59,582 bases of DNA from Fragilaria crotonensis (Eukaryota > Bacillariophyta > Fragilariophyceae > Fragilariales > Fragilariaceae), in contig JAKSYS010000376.1 of the NCBI GenBank assembly GCA_022925895.1, forward strand, positions 1 through 59,582, read 5' to 3'. How positions within the stretch are numbered: the first letter of the stretch is position 1; every line of letters starts with the position of its first letter. Both the position numbers and the translations under genes were made by a program. Below the pieces are notes generated by a model. It worked only from the letters and a program-made list of their open reading frames with translations. It ran no database searches and had not been told where the DNA came from. This document shows positions 44,804 through 55,609 of the stretch, one piece after another.

Positions 44804-45436
44804 GTTTGCTCATCATTCGATTCTGTGCTTCGTTGCATTCGATTTCGAACGATGCGGAACGGGAGACTTCAGTGCAAAAATGCAGCGCTCTACCAGTAGC
44901 CGAGTCGAGGTATATCTACCGGTACTGGAGTACTGTAGCTTATACAAGGAGTAGCTTCAGCTTTTAGTGTATACTATATACTACAGTACTAGACTAGTAG
45001 TACCAGGTACAGTAGCAAACAGAATCTTGTCAGGCAAAGCCTCATATATGTATACATGGGTATATATATATATTCAGATGTCATACTCGTACTGTAGTAC
45101 TACATTCAAGTAGTACTTGTACTCGCGGTGCTTGGAGAAAAATAGATTAGACTCGACGAGCTACAGTACACTCTACTTTCTACTAGTAGTACTTGTACCT
45201 TGTACCTTCTACCAGTACTATCGGATTCTGGATTCTGGACTCTGGACTACAATACTGCAATTTCATACCCTACTCTATTGCATTTCAACCGCATTATCAG
45301 ACTAAACGCATCAATTGCTACATCTTGATGACCGAATCAAGAACACCAAGCTGTGTTAGGTTGAGCAATAGATCTTGAGATACAACACTTTAAAGTTACG
45401 CATTCGTTGCATTAATTCTTTGTCGTCTATTTAATC
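44804..45436. other. GTAC- and TA-rich spacer
   Basis: The spacer between the Vps33 start and the piggyBac-type remnant is rich in GTAC/AGTACT words (44890-45240) with a short TATATA tract near 45045-45075. No gene is seen. Confidence 0.6.
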
Positions 45437-47511
45437 ATGCCGAAATTAAAACGGCTCCGCCGTGGCGTCGGCGCCAAGATCTCGGTGTTAAAGAAATTTC
45501 TACACCCTCGAACGCTAGTGGATGCGAAGTATCCAAATGCTGGGAAGACGGATATGCTCCATGATCTTGTTGCTGTAGGACAGGAGGAGAAAACAGTCTC
45601 AAAGAAGCCCCAGTCGTGCATAATCATGCGTCACAATGATTTTGACAATGGTCAGCTTCTTCATGCTGTTGCACGACACTGTAAGGTGGTTCAAGAAGGA
45701 GCCCCGGAGCATATCTTCAATGACACACTACAAGATTCTCATGAAACCAATGAAGCTCTGGCTATGGATGGGCAAGCAAACGAAGGTGCTGAAATTCCGA
45801 CAAATTTGATCGGTGGTGAAGTCGCATCGAATTTCCGAGCGCTTGGTTTTTTGTGTTGATGATGACAACGACCCAGCTCCGGAGAACATTCCTTCTCCAT
45901 CATCCGATAACAGTGACGAGAGAGATGTATCTACATGGAGTGGAACAGTGTTCCATTGGATCCTGAAAGACTTTGTGGGGATGTTGATATGAAGCCATCA
46001 TTGATACAAGCTGACCGTACGCTTCACACCATTTTGGGTTACTTCACCCATTTCCTTCCGGTAAGCTACTTTAAGAACACCGTTTTACCGGCAACGAAAT
46101 GCACCCCTCCATTGACATGGGAAGAGTTTCTTCGTTTCTTGGCACTGATTATTATTATGGCAACAACACAAGGGAATGCGAGACGAGACTTTTGGTCAAG
46201 TGATACTCCAGATATGTTTGCGGGGGCACCGTTCAGATTGCACTCATTCATGTCACGACGTCGATTCGAAGATATCCTCAAGCATCTTAAATTCACTCGG
46301 GAACCTCTTCCTTCATTTAAACACCCATTCCACGAGGTCAACGACCTGATACGGGCATTCAATGAGCACACACAGTCATCCTTCAGCCCGGGATGGGTAA
46401 GTTGCCTGGATGAAAGCATGTCGGTGTGGACAAACCAATACACATGCCCTGGTTGGATGTTCGTACCTCGTAAGCCCCATCCCCATGGGCAACGAGTATC
46501 ATTCTGTGTGTTGCGGCCTGTCGGGGATTATGTACTCGATTGAATTGGTTGAAGGGGAACGATCGTCCCAAGGAAATTCCTCCTCCAAAGTATCACGAGA
46601 AAGGAATAACTTCTGGACTGCTATTGCGATTAACCGAATCCATTGCACACTCCGGGAGAGTTGTCATCATGGATAGTGGTTTTTGTGTCATCGATGCAAT
46701 CTTGAATCTTGCATCTGTTGGGATCTTTTCGTCGGCAGTCATAAAGAAGCGACGATATTGGCCAAAATACATTGATGGCGAGGCCATTGATCAATACTTT
46801 GTTGGTAAGACTGTCGGTTCTGTGGAAGCTCTACCAGGAAGCGTTGGCGGAAAAGCGTTTAGACTTTTTGCGATGAAGGAAGAGGATTATGTGATGAAGT
46901 TGATGACAACGTATGGAAGTTGTATTGAGATCAATGATGGGTGGACACAGAGGTCAATCTTGGAAAATGGACGACGAGTGACGAAGAAATTCAAGTACTA
47001 CGAGCCATTCCATAATCACCTCAAATTCAGACACAAAGTTGATGATCACAACAACCTTCGGCATTCGCCGATTTCACTGGAAGCATCACTGAGCACCAAG
47101 GATTGGAAGATTCGCGTCTTCACGTTTATCTTGGCACTCGTCGAGGTCAATGCACGACTGGCATACGCGTATTTTTCTGGTTCGGAGCTTCTGAACCAGA
47201 TTGAGTTCAGGCGCAAACTGGCGAAAGAGCTTCTAGATTACTCATATCAAGTGCGAGGACAGCGGAGAGTGCATGAAGGCTTGTGTGCCTCTACTTGTGG
47301 CGAAGAAACGGCACCCAGATTTGCAGGACAATGGACGGGTACCGAGTGGACACAGCTTGCTACAATGTACCCGCAACATGTCTGTAAGACGTACAACTGC
47401 ACAAGGCGCATCCGAACGTATTGCAGATGCAAAATAGGGTACTGGTTGTGCCCTACTTGTATCGGAATACACATCGCATCAAAAGAAAACTACAATGGAG
47501 TGGACGACTGA
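45437..47511 (+). pseudogene. Broken piggyBac-type transposase
   Basis: Several frames in series code one piggyBac-like protein. The order is: a basic and acidic N-terminal part (from 45437), WNSVPLDPERL, FLRFLALIIIMATTQGNARRDFW, FEDILKHLKFTREPLP, WVSCLDESMSVWTNQYTCPG (first Asp), VVIMDSGFCVIDAILNLASV (second Asp), KKRRYWPKYIDG, VDDHNNLRHSPISLEASLST (Asp of the DDD core region) and FTFILALVEVNARLAYAYF. A C-terminal Cys-rich motif (CRCKIGYWLCPTC) matches the family's RING/PHD-like end. Frame changes occur near 45850, 45930, 46490 and 46555, each a one-base difference in or next to a short run. Terminal inverted repeats and a TTAA duplication were not found by eye, so element limits are unknown. 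Confidence 0.8.
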
Positions 47512-47805
47512 ATAAAGTAGTTATCTCACCCTACATATTTTAGCGCGAGTCATTACACTCAAAAACTTCACATCTACAATTGCTGCATCGATAATTGCAA
47601 CTGCGGGCATAAAAAACCTTTCCAACGAATACATGTACAAACAAGACACTGTTCAGTGTTCAGCCCTGAGGTGCGATTATTCGTTGCAATTTTGACCTTC
47701 TCACAATTACTGAATTCAGTAGAAATGGTGATCTTCAACCTGCTATCAGTTAAAAAAGGTAGTCCAAAATGGATCAAGCCTGATGAAGCTGATAAGCCTG
47801 CTCCG
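47512..47805. other. Short spacer after the piggyBac remnant
   Basis: These 294 bases hold no supported gene. They separate the piggyBac remnant from the 3' end of the large chromatin gene and probably include the 3' parts of both. Confidence 0.5.
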
Positions 47806-50800
47806 TTATTCCACGATTGGGGGATAGCATGCTGCGCGCCTCGATGACCCATGATAGCTCCACGAGAATCCCTTTCCACCTTTCCTGCGAGTTCTGTCCA
47901 CCTTGTCATACAGCACGCCCTGGTCGCGGATATCGATGTGAAGTCTTAACGAGGGATAGTAGGATATCCTCTCCGATGTCAAACACGCTCCACTAGAAGT
48001 CTTTTCTACCTTTCCTGCGTATTTACGTGTGTCCACCGTGTCATACAGCACGCCTTGGTCCAGCATTGCAATGCGAAGACACAGACCAGAGAAAGTTGCC
48101 TCTCGAATAGCTTTCCATCGCTGTGGAAGACACGCTAACAGGTGAGTCATATGGGGATCGATCCATCGGGGTCTATGTTTTCCTCCAAGAGAAATACACA
48201 TCCCATGAGCGTGTATGGACCAGGTGCAGTTTGCACAACCCTGCGCCATTCAGCGGCAATCTCGCGCCACGCGCCTGTTGGAGAGTTGTCAATGGCCCCA
48301 CATGGAAGTGCTGCTTCGATCATCAACAGAGCCGCCTTGGCCAACGCAAATGCCTGCTCTCCAGACGAGGCCGACGGTGGCACTTTCGCAACATCAGTAA
48401 AGTCTGGAACTGGTGCTCGGTTTCGTGCACGATCCCTGCTATTTAAGTGCTTTTTCGAGTTCATATTCCTCAGAATTTCAGGAACAACCGTGGCGTTGCT
48501 ATGTAATTCGTGCACCATTTCGTGTTGAATCGCGAGGTTTGAATCTATTGGCTCCACGACGCGGAATGGGGTTACCCATTCATCAAGCGGAACTCCACCC
48601 TTTGTAGTGAACTCTGTACCGAGTAACCTTCTCATCCCTTAGAGAAACATCGAGAACTTTAGCATCCCAAAGCATTCGACCGCATTTCGATTCAACCAGG
48701 ACGTCTTCACCGGGTTGATATGGTTCGTCTTGCTCATCGGTATCGTCGATACCTTTAGCCTTTCTCACCGCGTCCGAAGCAACAGCCTGTACAGGGGAGA
48801 CGTCCTTTGCAAATGGTCGCTTTAAGAGCAACTGTGTCCATTGGCGGCCTCTCAAAAGTCGAACAGCGTCGGGGAAAACTCGCTTGATTTCGGCGACAAC
48901 CGGGTCCTTTCCAAGGGACACAATGACGCTGGCAATGACCTCAGGGTCTTCATAGCGACGCCAAGTTTTGGCGTCGTCGCCGTCGCAGACAAACAACGCG
49001 CCGTCAGTGTTGAATTTCCAAAATGAGCGTCCATTTCCGTCTCGACCAAGCGAAAGAGTTCGCCCACACAGGATCCCCGCATCGCGTTCCAATGCCACTT
49101 GCTTCTTTGCTTTATGTTCCGTGACTACGCGTTCCTTGCGAGCGTTGTGTGCTGATATTGCACAGCATTCGTGGGCTGACGATGATCCCGACACATAAGG
49201 AATACCGGTTTCGTAACGACTTATCAACTCGTGTTGACAGCCGTCCTCATTTCGTGGTAAATATTCCATGATTCCGCCGTCGGCGATGCCCTCGAAATGC
49301 GCCTCGTCGGGAAAGGACACTATCTCGCCGCCAACCTTCACCTTCACAACAAGGAGGCTCTTGCCTCTCGACTTTGCGGGCATGGGCATGATCTTTTCTT
49401 CGTTGGCAGGATGACCGCTAACGTCAGCAAGTAAGAATACACGACGATTCCTCGCCATGTGGGCATAAGCTCATACCACTCTTCCATGTTCGGTACTCGC
49501 AGGAGTGGACTCCCCAAGGCAATATCTGACAACCCGCAGAAATTACACAATAAACCTCTGCATCGTGTCGATGCCAGATTAAGGCCTTTCTCACGGGAAC
49601 CCAAAGTATTATCGACAACAAGGGAGACGTTATCTTCTTCGAACGACGCAGCAGTTGACTTCAACTGATTCTTGATGTTAAAGGCAGCCAAATTTTCTTC
49701 CCTCAGTTTGTATCGCTTGTCTTTCTCTTCGATTGCAGATGATCGGGCGTGCTTCCGTTGCATCTCTTCCGACAATCCCAAAACCAGACTCGTCGTTTCC
49801 GACTGCACTGGAAGCGACAGTTGCGGGCAGGGCAGACCTGGCACCCTCTGAATCAAGGGTGACGTCGTTTAGGATTTCAATCGCGGTGGCATCGACAACC
49901 ACAGCCGTTGTATCACCGTCCGCCTTCTTGTCGTGACGATCCTCTTCATCCTTCACTGCAGCAGCTGCCTCCGCGTGTATGTCTTCGATCTCATCTTCAT
50001 TTGTTAGAGGAAGAAGGGCGTGAAGATCCAGGCGCGCTGATTCGTTGCGAAGCTTGGCCATCTTCTCTGCGGCGTCTGCTTCCAATTTACTGGCAAGAGC
50101 GTTCATCATCTCACTCGATGCACACTTCACGACAAGAAGAGTTAGCAGTCGACTCCACTCTGATGACTGAAGATCTTCCGGGTTGACCAACATGAAGGTG
50201 CTACTGCTATTAATAGTATCTTGATACACGGAACTCGAAATGAACGCCTGGGCCGCCGCATCGGAGATGCTAGGGTTGGCGGCAACAGGAACCAAATTAT
50301 CGTATTTGCCGTGGTTCGGTCCTTGCGAATAGCCTGGGCATTCTGAAACTGCTTCTAGACAGTGCACTGGATCGACCGGTGTGCCTTGGGATTCCCAAAA
50401 GCGAGTCAACTTCATCGACTGGAAGCGAAATCGTAGCTCCAGTTTGGTTGGTCAGAATGTAGTTAAGAGTGGGCTTTGTCTTCGAATCCTCAGTGAACGA
50501 GAAGTAGGAGCGACGAACGGTCCAATGCTGCTCCTCGCCCTGCTTCGAGGAGCGCTTGAGCACTTTGTCTTTTCGTGGGTCGAGAGACTCCCAACAACGG
50601 CCGCTCAGACATCGAGGACAAAACCAATCTCCTTTTGGTACATCTCGAAGTGGTGGATCTAGCCTCCCCATATTATACTTGCCTTCGCATCCATCGCAAA
50701 GCAGGACAAGTGAGTCGTCGTCGGAGTCATGGAATTCCACACATTTGTCGTCGTCAAGGTCCTCGATTGACGGCAAGATGCTGCGAGGCGACAAAACCCA

Positions 50801-53800
50801 GTCCAACAATAACCGCTCAAAATGCGGAGCAGTTCATCGCCAGCAGCGATGACTGTAGCGCCAGCGCTGGGGTAGCAAGAACAATTTTGGGTAATCAGCC
50901 TGACGTTACGGGCAGGTGTGCAACTGTAGATTCGACGAAGGCAATGCCTTGAGCGGATCATTCAACAGCATGCTCGTTGGCAGCCGCAGTTAGCCTCTTT
51001 CCGATTTCTCTCAGGCACATGGGATGTAAGATGCTTTCGTAGTATCCAGGGTTGGTTTGCGGATCAACAGGGTAGACAAAGGTTCCGCTGCATTGGTTTG
51101 GGATAGTACCCTCAACACGGCAAGGCATCTCCGGATGAGCTCAGGAGCGGTTGGAATGTCACCGCAAAAATCATCGTAAGGCGTTACCTTCCCAATTTTT
51201 GTTGGTAAATCGTTCTTCACAATGTCATCCCCGTTTCCAACGACCGTGGCTACAACCTCAGCGGTTTGTGCAACAGCATTCATTGGAACAGGAGAGTCCT
51301 TGACCTTTCACCTTCATCCAGTTGTTGCGATGATCTTTGGATTGCGTTTTCTGGGTCTTTAGCATTGTCTTCGTCGTCATCATCGTCATCGTCGGCGTCT
51401 TCGTCCTGGTGCTCCATTTCTTCTTTTAAAGTGAGAGCATCTGCCATGTACTCCTCCCTCGCGTGGCATATTTCCTTGTAGAGTTTCTCGTTCATAGCCA
51501 AGTCCTACGCAGGCCAAGTTTCATCTCGACTCCTCTCGTCATGGCGTCTCTTCCCAAGGGCACAGCAAAATTGTCTCTGTTTGCAACCCTACTTCAGAAT
51601 CCGAAGAGTCGACCCTCCTGGAGCTTTATCCAGCAGTCGCAAGAGCGAAGTCCTTGCTCTGCTACAAGAGAACGCTTCGGCGGTCGTCGGCTCGTTGATC
51701 TTGGCGATCTTTTCGAAGACAGTCAGGGCTTTCTCCATTTCGGCGACTACCGTATCATCGAGCGTCTTCATAACCTCTGACGACTTGGCGTTTTCAATTG
51801 CCTTCTCCAAATTTCTCTTGATCAAGGGAAGTTTCTTTCCGTTGAGGCCCTTGATGTTGTGAAGATAGAACATCCAACTGGGTGGTTCAGACGATGGCTT
51901 GCATGGCGCTAAAATTCGAACCCGTGTTTCGTTCGAGACGCGTTGAACTATCTGTGAATTTGCCCCCTGTGATATAACCTGTCTGATAGTTGCAATGGGG
52001 AAATCCTCCGTTCTTCGCAATCGTTTCGCTTCCTTGGAGTTCGGATGCCCCATACTTCGGTATCCACGTAAAAGGTGGGCAATTTCATGTTTCTGATTTC
52101 CAAGTTCCCCTAAAGCGTCGGATAAGAAAGCGAGTCGAGCGACCTCCTGCCAAGTCAAGGTGTTGACTGGAAGAAGATCAGAAGAGGACGGCCCGTCGGC
52201 TTCTTCCTTGGTCGCGTTGGTCCTGACTTCAGCGAAGAAAGCAGCTCCGAAGTCTTTTTGCAGTGCTGGGTTCAGAGCGATCAGCGACGCGAAGAGCAGT
52301 CTAGTCAAACTGACAGCCAAAGGCTTGCACAGAGCGATGCACAGATCAGTGAGGTACGCAACTGCATCAGACCTTGACATTAGTGTGTTGGATTGACGAT
52401 CATCAGCGCTGAGCGAGTCAAGGGCGTTCTGGATCGAATCAAGAGTTGGTATCTTATCGATGTAGCCCCATTGGACCAAGGATTCTCCATATGAAGACAA
52501 GAAATCCCAACAGCGTAGGACATCCTCGTCGAACAATTGACATAACGGAGAGAGCTCTTGTGAACAGCTCTCGATGGAAGAACCGACAGTATTATCGCTA
52601 TCATCGACGACAGATTGCATGGCAATAAGTTCAGCAGCCTTTCTACGACGATTGTATTCCCTCGAGAGACTTTTGCCATGGCCAAAATGACCTTTTCCCT
52701 CTGAAAGCAGGCCTCTTTAAACAGACGCTCGTCGACCTGGATAGAAAGGCGGGATAATCTTTCGTCGGCGCGAGCCTTCCTCTTCTGCTCAACTTCTTCG
52801 TCTTTCTGTCGCTTGCGAGTATCTCGCTCATCGTCTCGTTTCTGACGCTTGAATTCCCTTTCCAAATCGACGGTTGATTGCTTGACAGGCTTGGGCTCGA
52901 CGGGAGGCTTCCGCTTGTTCGTTTCGCTTGGACGTGGAGGCCGGCGATGACCATGCTGTTGCAAGCCTCACTAGTGGCTGAGGGAATAAACCCAGCACGG
53001 AAAGAGTGGAAGCTGTAGTTGGAAGCATCTCAGATCCCGGCAGACCCTCGACAAGAGCTTCGATGTCGGAATTGAAGAATATGTTATTTCGTTCTAACAA
53101 ATCAATAGCTGTCACCACTTTCTTCTTGTTGCCCGTACTCCCCATCTTGGCTTTTTCCTTACGGATGACAGTCGAGCCAGGATACCTGCTGCGCGTAGTG
53201 GGCTTCCCTATCCTGGAAAGGGTTGCACAGAAAGGGCCCAATGCAACTTAATCGTGCGTCGGCTAGCTCAATGGAGGCTTCTTGATCGTCGGCGCGAGCT
53301 TGATCTAGTTCAATTTTGCCGCTTTGACCTTTCGGCGGAGCTCCACCTCTTCCGTCTCCTCTTCCCGTTCTGTCTCGGTTTTGTTGACATCATCGCCCGT
53401 CGGGTCCACAAAATCGGCGTCCTAGTTGCTTCTTGCCTCGTGACGTTTCGACAGTTCCTAGGGCACATTCGAGAGTAATCTCGTCCAGGAGTCCCATGGC
53501 AAGCAACGCTTGTCCCCAAGCTTGTATGGCTGAGGCAATAACAGTTGTCACCGGCTTTCATTCATTTCTGTAACATTGAGCTTGCCATTCTCCAAGGATT
53601 CGTATTGAGAACCTATCCCATGGTAAAAGGGAGCGTTAGAGCATGAGAGTTTACAGACATTAAATGCTTCATCAAGACCACTTGTAACTCACCCGGCGGA
53701 AAGAGTGTTATATCTGAATCTGGATAGATCGCGCGCTCCGTCGAACCGTCGTCGTATTGCACGGATATTTCAGTTTCACCATTGGCAGTTTCGTCGACAT

Positions 53801-54648
53801 CGACAATGGTTCCTGAATACCACTGATTTCGTTCACTTGACACGGACTCTCATCCCTTCTTCGGGTTCCAACTTCTTCTCGTGTGAAGAAAGGTAAGACT
53901 TGCCAATTATGGGTGGAGAACACGTCTCGACATCATACCTGTACTGCGAAGGGTATCGCTTTCATCATCGATCCGCCTCCCACATAATACGAAATAGTGG
54001 ACCATCCGAAGCTGTCACCCCATGTCCAAATCTTTCTGCTTGGCTCGCACTTTCCTCCCATCTAACACCGAGCACCTCAATTTCAGAATGCGCCCATGAA
54101 CCGGACTAAACTCGTATCGATCACATGAAAATCCAACTGGATAAATATGATGTGAATTCCAAAACCGTTCATCGTCGGTGCAGATACTTCCCATGGCCCG
54201 CACGACATGCGACTCGCCGACGGCCATTGGCAATCGGGTAACAGTGTGTTGGAGCATGGCCCTGGCTTCGGCCGCAGCTTCTTCCCGATCCGATTCAATC
54301 CGCCTCCGTTTCGGTTTTGGACCCGGGCGTTTGCGCTTCTTGCAGACTCGCCGTCCGCGGACGTCTCGACAATGGCGGTAGCTGTCAGAACTTCTTCATC
54401 GTCGTCGTCAGTTTCTTCCGCTTCGACAATGACGGCTTCGGAGGCCGCCACCGATGGAACAGGGTACCAGGTCTATCGTCGGAAACTGTTGATCGTTCAT
54501 CATCGGACACATTTTGTTCGCCATGATGGTGATTATGATTGTTTGTTTCTTGTTCGTCGTCATCTTCGTCTTCCGAGTCAGGTTCTTCATCGTCGTCTTC
54601 GTCAGCAGCAACCTCCTCTTCATAGCCGTTCTCCGCGTATATGCTCAT
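47806..54648 (-). CDS. Giant chromatin protein: FYRN-FYRC, Tudor-like, DDT, PHD-like, chromo-barrel-like; many frame breaks
   Basis: I read this as one gene from the ATG at 54648. In order: a very acidic N-terminus; an FYRN segment (FWNSHHIYPVGFSCDRYEF, 54257-54090) and an FYRC-like piece (SDGPLFRIMWEA, about 54020-53970); a Tudor-like barrel (WYSGTIVDVDETANG...ISVQYDDGSTE, about 53820-53730); an intron at 53613-53692; AWGQALLAMGLLDEITLECAL; a Lys/Glu coiled coil; a DDT domain (FDEDVLRCWDFLSSYGESL, about 52536-52390); WHIM-like LTWQEVARLAFLSDAL; a PHD-like finger (LLCDGCEGKYN...VPKGDWFCPRC, about 50720-50610) lacking the usual His and middle Cys; CRGLLCNFCGL; LGRDGNGRSFWKF; and a chromo-barrel-like domain (YQPGEDVLVESK...VHYKGWSS). 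These modules read histone marks and contact ISWI-type remodellers. Single-base frame changes split it into about ten frames. Two fused or adjacent genes remain possible. Confidence 0.68.
47821..48084 (-). repeat. In-frame 132-bp tandem repeat at the C-terminus of the chromatin gene
   Basis: Two copies, 47821-47952 and 47953-48084, share GGGATAG, CTC-GATG, GCTCCAC-AGAA, CCTTTCCTGCG and TGTCATACAGCACGCC blocks in order. The period of 132 bases is 44 codons, so the coding frame is kept: DQGVLYDTVDTRKYAGK in one copy corresponds to DQGVLYDKVDRTRRKGG in the other. Confidence 0.75.
53613..53692 (-). other. Intron in the chromatin gene
   Basis: The 80-nt intron has donor CCGCCGG|GTGAGT at the end of the Tudor-like domain and acceptor GGGATAG|GTTCTC. 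Confidence 0.6.
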
Positions 54649-55609
54649 CGCTATGGAATATAGATCAGTGTAGTCAATCAACTGATGTAATGTGGGTAAC
54701 AACGTGAGCATGGATGATGAGCAAGAAGTTGGTGGGTGGGTGAGTGAAGTGAAAGATGGAGTCATTGGGGTATGGGGATAATATCGGTCACTCTGGTACT
54801 TTGTACAGCAACTGTGTACCGGCTGAAACAGGTTCATCGTGGATTCAACACAGCAAGACCACAGCTCCCTTACCTAACGCACTAATGTACTTTGCTCGAA
54901 ACAATGATACAATCGCGTATGCTTCAATGAGACAGGGAACGAGTGCCCAAAAACGTCGGGTAAGATGAAGAAAAATCGATATCTTGTTACTCGATTGGGA
55001 ATGACGCTTGCTCCCTATTTGAGAGGGGACACCCGTTTTTACAATCCGACCCTTGCCTCTAGGGCATTCGTTCGCATCATCCCAAGGCCACTGCTCCTCC
55101 TCTTGCTTCGACAGAAGCGTAGTAATCTTCCCTGTCGGCACGTCGGGGTGCACACACGTAGATTTCTGCTGTGGACCATATGATGACGTCTGCCACCAAA
55201 GGAACTCTCCGTATTGGCTGGAGGGTGTCTTTATCTGAGGTCCGCCCAGCGCCCACGGCCCACATCCTGCAGGTGCATGTGACAGCTACTTGCTACTGCC
55301 CTACTGTTTTTCTACAGTAATTCGGTACTACCGTGGATGATTGTACTGGTACACAATTGTACTAATACCGGTAGAACTAAGCTAGCAGGTACTGTACTAC
55401 TTAGCACTGGTTGCAGGTACTGTACAGCACGCAGCACGGTACAAGAACGGCACCGGGGACTGCCAACAAACGCCTATGAATACCGCAAACGTTGACATCA
55501 CCCACCATGAACGTTCCCCATTTTTCCATCCTAACATCAATGATCGTACCCTACTTCCCAGTCAGTCCATTTCAACTTCTACTAACAAGCGCAAATAAAA
55601 TCAACAAAC
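54649..55609. promoter_or_regulatory. Divergent spacer between the chromatin gene and PRP6
   Basis: The two genes are transcribed away from each other, so this 0.96-kb spacer must contain both promoters. The right part is GTAC-rich (55310-55450). Minus-strand frames at 54845-55153 and 55077-55265 exist but have no recognisable domain and are not called. No core promoter motif was identified. Confidence 0.4.

Noticed and set aside
54845-55265. Two minus-strand frames between the chromatin gene and PRP6
   Set aside because: They are short, in different frames and without recognisable domains; the region is better explained as a divergent spacer.
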